From Ignisphaera sp. (GTDB lineage Archaea > Thermoproteota > Thermoprotei_A > Sulfolobales > Ignisphaeraceae), in assembly GCA_020833345.1 (NCBI GenBank), contig JAJHQM010000008.1:1-37877 (forward strand): 37,877 nucleotides of DNA, written 5' to 3'. Made by a program: the position numbers and the translations under genes. The notes under the pieces are model-generated. The model was given only the letters and a program-made list of their open reading frames with translations. It made no database searches and had not been told where the DNA came from. This document shows, in pieces, positions 31,660 through 37,877 of the stretch; the stretch's first letter is position 1; every line of letters starts with the position of its first letter.

Positions 31660-32403
31660 TTAAGATTCTTTTGCCCAAAGTGATGTCATCTTTGACCTTC
31701 TAATTCTCCTCATTTCTCTTTCTAAATACTTATATACTGTAGAGTGTTGCCTTCCCTCTATGAGCATCAATATTGCATCTTTAGCAGCGTTAGCACTTTC
31801 ATAGTCTCCAATTATGGCGACATAATCGTCATAAATGGATATGTAGGTACCAGTCATTTCCTCTATGTTCCTTCTAGCTTTTCCTTCTTCACCAATGATC
31901 CTACCCTTAACTCTTGTTAAGTGATTTTCGCTAGGAGGGACATACTGCTTCAAATCTATTACTATTAGTACTTGATCTTCATCGAGAAGCCTAAATGCTC
32001 GTTCTGGTGAAAAGCCATAGCCTATTGCTGTAACTATGTCTTTTGCCTTCATCATGTCTACAGCTCTTGTTTGAGGGCCTTGAGGCTCTATAATAACAGT
32101 GCCATTTACTTCATCTACTGTTATTAGAGTTTGGGTTTCTTGCATTAATTGCTTTAGAACCTCTCCTTTCTTACCTATAAGCACGCCCACCCTCTCTAAG
32201 GGGATCTTAATATAGAATTTTGTAACTCCTGGAACTAAACGACTTTGTATTCTTGTATTTATGTTTGTAAGGCTGCCTTGCGTTGTAGAAGAGGTAGAGG
32301 AATTAGATGCAGTGCCTTGTACAGAATTCTTTACATGTTTTTCATTGACCAACTTTGATACACCGCACCAGGTTTTCTTTACGCTTAACCACAATTTAAG
32401 CAT
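31660..32403 (-). CDS. KH-domain ribosome biogenesis protein (archaeal Dim2/Pno1-like)
   Basis: Two KH domains are visible: VLIGKKGEVLKQLMQETQTLI (about 92-112) and GRIIGEEGKARRNIEEMTG (about 185-205), the second followed by the typical YISIYDDYVAIIGD. Archaeal Dim2 homologues bind the 3' end of 16S rRNA with Rio1 and Nob1 during small-subunit maturation. About 60 N-terminal residues are low-complexity (SSTSSTTQGS) and unlike the family, so the true start may lie downstream. The rio1 gene is just upstream on the same strand, the usual archaeal order. A ~265-base gap follows, with no further gene before the tRNA. Confidence 0.87.
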   Translation of the reverse strand: MLKLWLSVKKTWCGVSKLVNEKHVKNSVQGTASNSSTSSTTQGSLTNINTRIQSRLVPGVTKFYIKIPLERVGVLIGKKGEVLKQLMQETQTLITVDEVNGTVIIEPQGPQTRAVDMMKAKDIVTAIGYGFSPERAFRLLDEDQVLIVIDLKQYVPPSENHLTRVKGRIIGEEGKARRNIEEMTGTYISIYDDYVAIIGDYESANAAKDAILMLIEGRQHSTVYKYLEREMRRIRRSKMTSLWAKES

Positions 32404-32438
32404 GCTTCTCTTATGGTATACAATTATGGGAAACAGAA

Positions 32439-33278
32439 CTATTCTTCAGACGTTTCAACTAGTGTTTGTAGCGCTTCTTCATTCTTACTTATAATATTTT
32501 GGTATATTCTCTCTACAGACGGGGTTTTCAACTCGAGCTCCTCCCTAAAGAACCTTACAATATTGTTGATATCTCTGTAGAGAAACATGTGTGAATTAGG
32601 GTGTTCAAGCTTTACAGCCTGACTCACATCAATTATGTAGACTCTGCTACTGTGAAACATTACATTGTATTCACTCAAATCCCCATGAACGAGCCCCGCG
32701 TACCAGTACATTCTATAGACGTTTCTCATAATCTCCTTAAAGATTTGCAAAGCATTATCAGCATTCAGAAGCCCCATCGTGACAGCCTCTTTAAGTAGAG
32801 GTGCTCTTACACTATTTTCACCTATGAACTCCATCACTAAGACATTTCTGTGGACGCATACTGGTTTTGGTACAGAAACACCTGCTTCATACATTTTTTT
32901 CAAATTTGAAAACTCCTTTCTCGCCCATACAGACATGAGTTTATGCGTGGGTAAAGAAAGTATCCATTCATACCTTGGGTCTCCCTTTAAATACCTCCAA
33001 ATACCCTTCTTAAACTCTGCTGTAGCCGTTAAATATATTTTCACAGCAACATCTACATTATTCTTACCCTTTGCCAAATACACTCTAGCCTCCTTGCCAG
33101 CAGATATAACGCCATAAAGCTTAGCTATACACCCCCTTCGTTTAAGTTCAAGCAATGCTAACACCGTAGCCCTATCAAAAACTTCTTCAACAGTTTCAAA
33201 AAGATCCTCATCCTTAATCCTAGGCTCTTTCAATCTCCTTTTAAGTTCCCTATCAACACTCTTTTCAATATCTTCCAT
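32439..33278 (-). CDS. rio1: RIO1-type serine protein kinase
   Basis: A 279-residue kinase with ISAGKEARVYLA (modified P-loop), VAVKIYLTATAEFKK (catalytic Lys and the flexible-loop region), VHGDLSEYNVM (catalytic loop) and YIIDVSQAVKLEHP (metal-binding Asp and the Rio1 signature). Rio1 releases late assembly factors from the pre-40S/30S subunit. The N-terminal helix set (EDLFETVEEVFDRATVLALLELKRRG) is typical. It lies between aIF1A and the KH gene, 35 bases before the latter. Confidence 0.93.
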   Translation of the reverse strand: MEDIEKSVDRELKRRLKEPRIKDEDLFETVEEVFDRATVLALLELKRRGCIAKLYGVISAGKEARVYLAKGKNNVDVAVKIYLTATAEFKKGIWRYLKGDPRYEWILSLPTHKLMSVWARKEFSNLKKMYEAGVSVPKPVCVHRNVLVMEFIGENSVRAPLLKEAVTMGLLNADNALQIFKEIMRNVYRMYWYAGLVHGDLSEYNVMFHSSRVYIIDVSQAVKLEHPNSHMFLYRDINNIVRFFREELELKTPSVERIYQNIISKNEEALQTLVETSEE

Positions 33279-33382
33279 GTAAATCCCTTAGCAAAGCAGT
33301 AAAAGCCTTATAAGTTAAAACATTAGGATGAGTGTTCGCCTAAACCAGAATTCCATTATATTGTATAATCACGTTACGCATT

Positions 33383-33706
33383 CTAAGGGGCTCTTTCTAT
33401 AAACTCTTTTGTTATCATGTTCATTGATATGAGTTTCTTTACTTCGTCCTTGCTATACTTATACACAATATCACCTTTTGTATTCTGAAATTCCCAAGGT
33501 TCAACAAGCACCACATCACCACTAGCAAACCACACCCTTCTTCGGAACTTTCCAGGTATTCGGCAAATTCTTGAAACACCATCAATGCATCTTACTTTTA
33601 GAAAATCTGCCCCAATGGTCTCATCCACAACACATAAAACCTGGTTCCCAGTAGGCACTACAAGCTCTTTAGAAGTGGAGCTCTCAGTTTTTTTCTCCTT
33701 TGGTAT
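33383..33706 (-). CDS. eif1A: Translation initiation factor aIF1A, probably starting at an AUA codon
   Basis: The core (GADFLKVRCIDGVSRICRIPGKFRRRVWFASGDVVLVEPWEFQ, quoted in parts as GVSRICRIPGKFRR and GDVVLVEPW) is the eIF1A OB fold that promotes initiator-tRNA binding and scanning or start recognition. The track start (GTG at 33658) gives 91 residues and removes the basic N-terminal tail. In frame upstream, ATA at 33706-33704 begins IPKEKKTESS, which matches the MPKK-type start of archaeal homologues and gives 107 residues, the usual length. GGGTGAG lies six to seven bases before it, and a TGA sits three codons upstream with no ATG, GTG or TTG between. The gene is in the aIF2beta-nmd3-rio1 operon. 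Confidence 0.8.
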   Translation of the reverse strand: MPKEKKTESSTSKELVVPTGNQVLCVVDETIGADFLKVRCIDGVSRICRIPGKFRRRVWFASGDVVLVEPWEFQNTKGDIVYKYSKDEVKKLISMNMITKEFIERAP

Positions 33707-33760
33707 GGATTCTCACCCTCTCTTTACATAGCTAATTCACTCAGAACTTAATAAGTCTAC

Positions 33761-34621
33761 TTACCTTTTTCCTATTCTATACTTAGATAAGTTTCGTGAA
33801 AGATCAGCAAAGTGTACCTTACTTATATTACCACTGCCATCTCTTAATACAAGCCAGGTTCCATCAAAAGATTCTACGGTATATGGAATTCCGCTTATAA
33901 TGATATAGTCACCAGCTTTAAAATTCAGTATCCTAATAGAAACGTAAAGTCTGGAAACCCTTTGCCCACTTGAAGTCCTCTTAACATCGCCATGAGATTC
34001 TACAACTTTTACTGCACGCCACTTTCTCTTAGCAGCCTCAACAATACGTTTTGTTAGTGATGCGTCGAGTAACTGTATGTCATAACCATTTTTAACAGGC
34101 TTGACTTCTTTAATCCACTTTTCAAACTCTTTTGCTATGCTATTGACAAAATCTTCTATCTCTCTATCAGCATTTACGTATCGTAATTGTATAACTGCAC
34201 TATGGCTCCCACCGACAATTTTCTTGCAAAGTGGGCAGAGAGAAGCTCTCCAGGAAACCATAACCATAACTGTATGTGAAATTTTTACCTCTTCCAGCTT
34301 TCCAAGAATGTTTATAGCTGCTGGAGAATCCTCGTATGGCGTAAATGTAACATCGATATCCTCTAGTGTAAATTCTTCTGAAGGTTTTAATAACTCTATG
34401 AAGAAATCTTCAATAACATCTTTAAGCTCTTCTAAGCTCTGTACGTAAATCCACTTTCCATGAACTCTTACTCCTCCACATATTCTGCAGTACCCTATCT
34501 CTACAGAACGAGGTCTGGTTACAAGCCCCTTAATCTCTATATAGCACCTTGGGCATAGCCCCTTGATTATGGGTGTTGATTCAGACTCTTCAACACCACA
34601 ATTCACGCAAAACTTCTTCAA
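33761..34621 (-). CDS. nmd3: NMD3-like ribosome export/maturation protein (archaeal)
   Basis: A 286-residue protein with the NMD3 zinc-binding array: CVNCG and CPRCY (residues ~4-25), then CRICGG (~46) and SLCPLCKKI (~152-158). A C-terminal OB/beta domain (KAGDYIIISGIPYTVESFDG) follows. Eukaryotic Nmd3 binds the large subunit; the archaeal protein is thought to act in late 50S assembly. Its start overlaps the DUF424 stop, and it is followed by aIF1A after about 54 bases. Confidence 0.87.
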   Translation of the reverse strand: MKKFCVNCGVEESESTPIIKGLCPRCYIEIKGLVTRPRSVEIGYCRICGGVRVHGKWIYVQSLEELKDVIEDFFIELLKPSEEFTLEDIDVTFTPYEDSPAAINILGKLEEVKISHTVMVMVSWRASLCPLCKKIVGGSHSAVIQLRYVNADREIEDFVNSIAKEFEKWIKEVKPVKNGYDIQLLDASLTKRIVEAAKRKWRAVKVVESHGDVKRTSSGQRVSRLYVSIRILNFKAGDYIIISGIPYTVESFDGTWLVLRDGSGNISKVHFADLSRNLSKYRIGKR

Positions 34622-34929
34622 ATTTCAATAACCTCCTTCACTATTTGTATATGTAACTGTCCTTGAACACTAATAGCAAACTCCTTAGAGGCTAACCCTC
34701 TTTTTTCAAGCTCATTTACGATACGCTTTCCTGAAATCACGGCTATGTCTGACTCATCAATAGCCCTAACCGCCTCCTCTACATCTACCTTCTTTCCTCC
34801 ATAGAAGTTGAAAGAAACATCCAATATAACATTTCCCTCCTTATACACTTGACCCAGTATTTCCTCATCGCATATGGCAACTATTTTCTTGCCGTTGATA
34901 TTGTGCACCTTAAGAAAGTACATGCTCAT
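34618..34929 (-). CDS. DUF424 family protein
   Basis: 103 residues from ATG at 34929, chosen because AGGTG, overlapping the aIF2beta stop, lies six bases upstream; the track GTG at 34938 is part of that ribosome site. ICDEEILGQVYKEGNVILDVSFNFYGGKKVD is the conserved N-terminal block of archaeal DUF424, and DIAVISGKRIVNELEKRGL follows. Function is unknown, but the gene sits constantly between aIF2beta and nmd3, which suggests a role in translation. It overlaps nmd3 by four bases. Confidence 0.82.
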   Translation of the reverse strand: MSMYFLKVHNINGKKIVAICDEEILGQVYKEGNVILDVSFNFYGGKKVDVEEAVRAIDESDIAVISGKRIVNELEKRGLASKEFAISVQGQLHIQIVKEVIEI

Positions 34930-34938
34930 TGTAAACAC

Positions 34939-35367
34939 CTATACAGGCCTCACATAAGTTATTGCTCCACAGGCTAAGCATCTTATATACCACTTCTTTC
35001 CCTCTCTAATCAGTTCAGTATCATAGCTTTGACATGTGGGGCACTTAACGTAGGACTCAAGAAATCTTGCATAAAGGTCTTGAATGCTTTTTGCTGAAAT
35101 GCGCTTGTATATAACCATGTTATTGTCTGGTCTTAGGGCACCTGGTGCTCCAAGTTCTTTTAGTAAGAATCTCATTACTATTCTCGGGTCTCTTCTAAGC
35201 CTTTCACTAACAAAACTAAGATTCTTTACAACTGTGTGCTCACCCTCATACTCTACCTCAAGCTGGGGTATGTCATAGGCTTTTGCTACTCCTCTCTTTG
35301 GCAGCTTTTCAATTGCTCTATTTAAGAGGTAATCATAATTGTAAAGAATAGCTGTATCGCTCTGCAA
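34939..35367 (-). CDS. eif2b: Translation initiation factor aIF2, beta subunit
   Basis: A 142-residue protein with the N-terminal helix (YDYLLNRAIEKLP), the central domain (LRRDPRIVMRFLLKELGAPGAL) and a C-terminal zinc ribbon (CPTCQSYDTELIREGKKWYIRCLACG), all as in aIF2beta. With the alpha and gamma subunits it delivers Met-tRNAi to the 30S subunit. The start is TTG with AAAAAGGTG ten bases upstream. It heads the translation operon and is divergent from the methylthiotransferase gene. Confidence 0.95.
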   Translation of the reverse strand: MQSDTAILYNYDYLLNRAIEKLPKRGVAKAYDIPQLEVEYEGEHTVVKNLSFVSERLRRDPRIVMRFLLKELGAPGALRPDNNMVIYKRISAKSIQDLYARFLESYVKCPTCQSYDTELIREGKKWYIRCLACGAITYVRPV

Positions 35368-35450
35368 TGTTAAATAACACCTTTTTGTAAAATATTTTGG
35401 CTCAGGTAGTTTATAACTTAATTTGTAAGCTCTTGCAAAAAGGTGTTTAT
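35368..35450. promoter_or_regulatory. Divergent promoter region with mirrored ribosome-binding sequences
   Basis: Eighty-three bases separate the TTG of aIF2beta from the GTG of the methylthiotransferase. A TATA-like TTTATAACTTAAT (about 35410-35422) can serve the plus-strand gene. Both genes have AAAAAGGTGTT before their starts, so the region carries an 11-base inverted repeat (35375-35385 and 35437-35447). Confidence 0.5.
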
Positions 35451-36737
35451 GTGCTCAAGAGGATTTACATAGAGACTTATGGGTGTACCCTTAATAAAGC
35501 AGACAGTGCTATAATGAAAACAGTGTTACTTGAGAAAGGGTATGAAATTGTTGATAAACCTGAAGAAGCTGACGTAATAATCCTAAACACCTGTATAGTG
35601 AGGCACGATACTGAAGTTAGAATGTTGAAGAGAATTGAAGTGTTAAGAGATCTTGGTAAGAAGATTGTGGTTGCAGGCTGCATGGCTAAGGCACTTCCAG
35701 CTAAGATTAGAAAGGTGCTTCCAGAAGTTTCTCTAGTAACACCTCAAGCTGTGCATAGAGTAGCTGAAGTAGTGGAAAGCAGACAGCCTATGGTGCTTCA
35801 TAGTGAAGTTAAGGAATACACTATTTTACCTAGGGTTGTTGATGGGGTGATAGCATCCATACCTGTTGCTGAAGGGTGTTTAGATGAGTGCTCCTTTTGC
35901 ATAGTAAAGGTTGCAAGACCTCATTTAAGGAGCGTGTCTATTGAGAAGGTTGTAGAGGCTGTTAAAGAGGCTTTGAAGAGAGGAGCCGTAGAAATTGAAA
36001 TAACAGCTCAAGACCTCAGCGTCTATGGTTATGACATGTATGGAAAGTATGCTTTGCCAGAACTTCTCAATGCTGTTTTAGAACTTGAAGGAGATTATGT
36101 AATTAGATTAGGACAGCTAAATCCGCGGCACGTAATTAACTATTTAGATGAGCTCATAGGTATTCTGAAAAATCCAAGAGTTTACAAACATCTTCACATA
36201 CCTGTACAAAGTGGTGATAACAGGGTTTTGAAGCTCATGAATAGAGGCTATACTGTGGAGAACTTTATAGAGATGGTTTCTGAAGTGAGAAGGAAGATAG
36301 AGGGAGCACACATAGCCACAGACATAATAGTAGGGCATCCAGGAGAGGATGAAGAAGCCTTTGCGGCAAGTGTAAGGCTCATAGTTGAGTATGGAGTGGA
36401 TAGGGTGCATATAGCAAGGTATTCTCCAAGACCATTTACAAAATCTGCGTTAATGCCTCAGGTGCCAGATCCAATTAAGAAGCTTCGCAGTAGCTACATA
36501 GAGAAGGTATATGAGGAAATTGCACTAAATGTAAATCGCGATTATGTAGGGTCAAGGGCATTTACATGGATAACAGAAGTAGATTCTTTGAGGGGAAGGG
36601 CTATTGGGAGGCTGTTCAATTACAGACCTGTAGTACTTGATGTAGGAAGTAAAGCACTTGGTAAAAAGGCACTTATTGAAATCACAGACGCGACTTTCTA
36701 TGATTTGAGAGGCAAAGTACTAGAATTGATAGATTAG
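35451..36737 (+). CDS. tRNA methylthiotransferase, MtaB/CDKAL1-like (ms2t6A37)
   Basis: From GTG at 35451 (VLKRIYIETYGC) the product has 428 residues. An N-terminal UPF0004 domain with three cysteines (ETYGCTLN, LNTCIV, VAGCMAK) is followed by the radical SAM motif CLDECSFCIV and a C-terminal TRAM-like part. The closest branch is the archaeal/eukaryotic e-MtaB group, which adds methylthio to t6A37. GGTG lies five bases before this GTG, which decides it over the track TTG at 35397. KEOPS genes in the same window make the t6A substrate. Confidence 0.92.
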   Translation: MLKRIYIETYGCTLNKADSAIMKTVLLEKGYEIVDKPEEADVIILNTCIVRHDTEVRMLKRIEVLRDLGKKIVVAGCMAKALPAKIRKVLPEVSLVTPQAVHRVAEVVESRQPMVLHSEVKEYTILPRVVDGVIASIPVAEGCLDECSFCIVKVARPHLRSVSIEKVVEAVKEALKRGAVEIEITAQDLSVYGYDMYGKYALPELLNAVLELEGDYVIRLGQLNPRHVINYLDELIGILKNPRVYKHLHIPVQSGDNRVLKLMNRGYTVENFIEMVSEVRRKIEGAHIATDIIVGHPGEDEEAFAASVRLIVEYGVDRVHIARYSPRPFTKSALMPQVPDPIKKLRSSYIEKVYEEIALNVNRDYVGSRAFTWITEVDSLRGRAIGRLFNYRPVVLDVGSKALGKKALIEITDATFYDLRGKVLELID

Positions 36738-36780
36738 TTATATCTCCTGACGAAATTCGTAAATAAGGTGAGTTAACTTT

Positions 36781-37500
36781 CTAAGGTGCAGCTACTAGGA
36801 GAAGTATAGTTGTTATCGTTATTACCGCCATTAATACCAGCTCTACGGGTTTTGGAAGCTCTACCTTCACCTTGGAAATTTGTGGTAGCCCATAGAGGTA
36901 AATGGCCTGAGCAATGTCATTTGCAATTATTACGCTATGAATTATTAAAGCGTTAATAGCTTTGTATACTTTTCTCTTGCTACTAAACTTAGTTAGAGTT
37001 GCTGTATAGGCCTCTGCATAGTTATTAAATAGAAGTGGCAAAAGAGCTAGAGTTGCAGTAACAAGACTAGCAAGCTTGCTCATACCCAGTTTTGCCAAAA
37101 TCCACCTTAATTCTCTTAAGCTTAGCCATTGAAAGAATAGTGAGACTGCTAAGAAGAGAGCGGTTAAATTAGCTGACGACAAAATCAGCTCTGTTGCTGT
37201 TGGTGTAGGGTAGCCTAAGAACTTAGATATAATTGTTACAGCAAAGCCTACTGCTATAAACACTAAGAATAGAGTTAGTCCTTTCAAAACTTTTTTCAAG
37301 TTGCTATACATGTAGAGTAACAGCAATGTAATTATTAAGATGAGTAGTGTAACAAAGATTTTCTGGCCTTTAAAGAGTGTTTGAGTTACTACTGGAATTA
37401 TCATTAACATGGTAGAGGTAAATACTCGCGTAAGTAGTGATAACCTCTTAGCAGAGTGAGCGGGTATGAAAAGCTCTACTAAGCTCCTTAAGAAGCTCAT
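36781..37500 (-). CDS. ECF-type ABC transporter transmembrane (T) component-like protein
   Basis: A 239-residue membrane protein with about five hydrophobic segments (STMLMIIPVVTQTLF, VTLLILIITLLLLYM, LTLFLVFIAVGFAVTII, LTALFLAVSLFF, VLMAVITITTILLLV) and a cytoplasmic loop with ELRWILAKLGMSKLA, the layout of CbiQ/EcfT proteins. The ATPase gene overlaps it by four bases upstream. The classic ARG signatures of EcfT are not obvious, so the call rests on topology and the neighbour. The substrate is unknown. Confidence 0.55.
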   Translation of the reverse strand: MSFLRSLVELFIPAHSAKRLSLLTRVFTSTMLMIIPVVTQTLFKGQKIFVTLLILIITLLLLYMYSNLKKVLKGLTLFLVFIAVGFAVTIISKFLGYPTPTATELILSSANLTALFLAVSLFFQWLSLRELRWILAKLGMSKLASLVTATLALLPLLFNNYAEAYTATLTKFSSKRKVYKAINALIIHSVIIANDIAQAIYLYGLPQISKVKVELPKPVELVLMAVITITTILLLVAAP

Positions 37501-37877
37501 GGGGATATCAGCTCGTACAAAGCTCTGCTAAATTCAAAATGCTTTTCATGGATGAAAGTTTTTAGCATGCCACTGCTAAGTACATAGATCTTCGCATTTG
37601 GAAATAGCGGTATATAATCCTTTGAGCTAAGAGCAATCACCTTTGCCACATCCGTAAATCTGTTTAATGTTTCCACTAGTGCTACGGCTTCAATATATGT
37701 AGAGCCTGTAAATGGTTCATCAAGTAGCGCTACACCGCTATTACCAATAGCAATGATGCTTAATAGCGTTGCTAATCTTGTCATTTGCCCCCAGGATAAG
37801 TGTAAAGGTAGTTTGTCTAAGTCATCATAACCGAATTTTTTAAGAAACTCAATACCTTTAGAAAAACACAGTTCTTT
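37497..37877 (-). CDS. ABC transporter ATP-binding protein (partial, N-terminus outside the window)
   Basis: The frame is open from the window edge to 37497, so the track start at 37784 is internal. Visible motifs are the signature LSWGQMTRLATLLSI (LSGGQ with Trp in place of the first Gly) and Walker B GVALLDEPFTG, then VIALSSKDY, where the switch His is usually found. Walker A lies beyond the edge. It overlaps the membrane component by four bases, so the two form one transporter. It energises uptake, probably of a vitamin or metal if the ECF assignment holds. Confidence 0.8.
   Translation of the reverse strand, partial: KELCFSKGIEFLKKFGYDDLDKLPLHLSWGQMTRLATLLSIIAIGNSGVALLDEPFTGSTYIEAVALVETLNRFTDVAKVIALSSKDYIPLFPNAKIYVLSSGMLKTFIHEKHFEFSRALYELISP

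Noticed and set aside
1-37877. CRISPR arrays, toxin-antitoxin pairs, prophage or defence islands.
   Set aside because: No regularly spaced repeats, no cas, nuclease or phage genes; almost every gene is a recognisable housekeeping family on native-looking DNA.

Overview
The window is a gene-dense, AT-rich stretch of chromosome from a thermophilic archaeon of the Crenarchaeota/Thermoproteota. The support is a crenarchaeal-type OB-fold SSB, archaeal ribosomal proteins (S15, S24e, S27ae), aIF1A, aIF2-beta, NMD3, Spt4, KEOPS subunits, an unlinked 5S rRNA gene, an intron-containing tRNA-Trp with encoded CCA, and GGTG/GGTGAT ribosome-binding sites. The strong contrast between AT-rich coding DNA and GC-rich stable RNAs fits a hyperthermophile. 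A Desulfurococcales or Ignisphaera-like lineage is a guess only. Most of the window is ordinary housekeeping chromosome, not a mobile or defence island.

Layout. 1-9.4 kb (minus strand): alkyltransferase (cut by the window edge), M29 aminopeptidase, polysaccharide-type flippase, MoaB, a rhomboid protease with an extra C-terminal domain, a DUF89 protein, a TrkH potassium transporter and a thiolase/DUF35 pair. 9.5-12.2 kb (plus): a PflX-like radical SAM protein and a divergent primase-polymerase (AEP) protein. 12.2-16 kb: a CinA-like protein, a TrkA-like regulator followed by an MscS channel, and a four-CBS protein. 16-20.4 kb: a radical SAM gene with no usable start codon behind a UPF0173 hydrolase, a divergent methionine aminopeptidase, DUF1512 and a small membrane protein, then 5S rRNA. 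20.5-26.7 kb (minus): the information-processing cluster spt4-rps24e-rps27ae-kae1-bud32-rdgB-rps15, then a hairpin-rich GC island, then recJ/cdc45-like-pcc1-tmk. 26.8-31.3 kb: an unknown protein, PqqD-like plus SSB, DUF2283, an AbrB-PhoU regulator, an ASCH protein and an M48 protease. 31.3-35.4 kb (minus): tRNA-Trp and the translation operon aIF2beta-DUF424-nmd3-aIF1A-rio1-KH. 35.4-37.9 kb: a tRNA methylthiotransferase and an ECF-like transporter cut by the window edge.

Functional themes. Three KEOPS subunits (Kae1, Bud32, Pcc1) and an MtaB-like methylthiotransferase probably act in succession on A37 of ANN-decoding tRNAs (t6A, then ms2t6A). The aIF2beta operon joins start-codon selection with ribosome maturation. 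TrkH, the TrkA-like protein, MscS and possibly the CBS protein point to ion and turgor control.

Most notable observations: (1) aIF1A appears to start at an AUA codon behind a good Shine-Dalgarno sequence, which recalls the AUU start of bacterial infC. (2) The tRNA-Trp intron carries C- and D-like boxes and a 9-nt complement that places C34 at the N+5 position. (3) A radical SAM gene has an intact frame but no ATG, GTG or TTG start. (4) A hairpin-rich GC island with IS605-like ends separates rps15 from the recJ-like gene. (5) A divergent primase-polymerase sits in a non-mobile context. Start sites were moved from the ORF track where a Shine-Dalgarno sequence or promoter decides; these changes are noted per entry.
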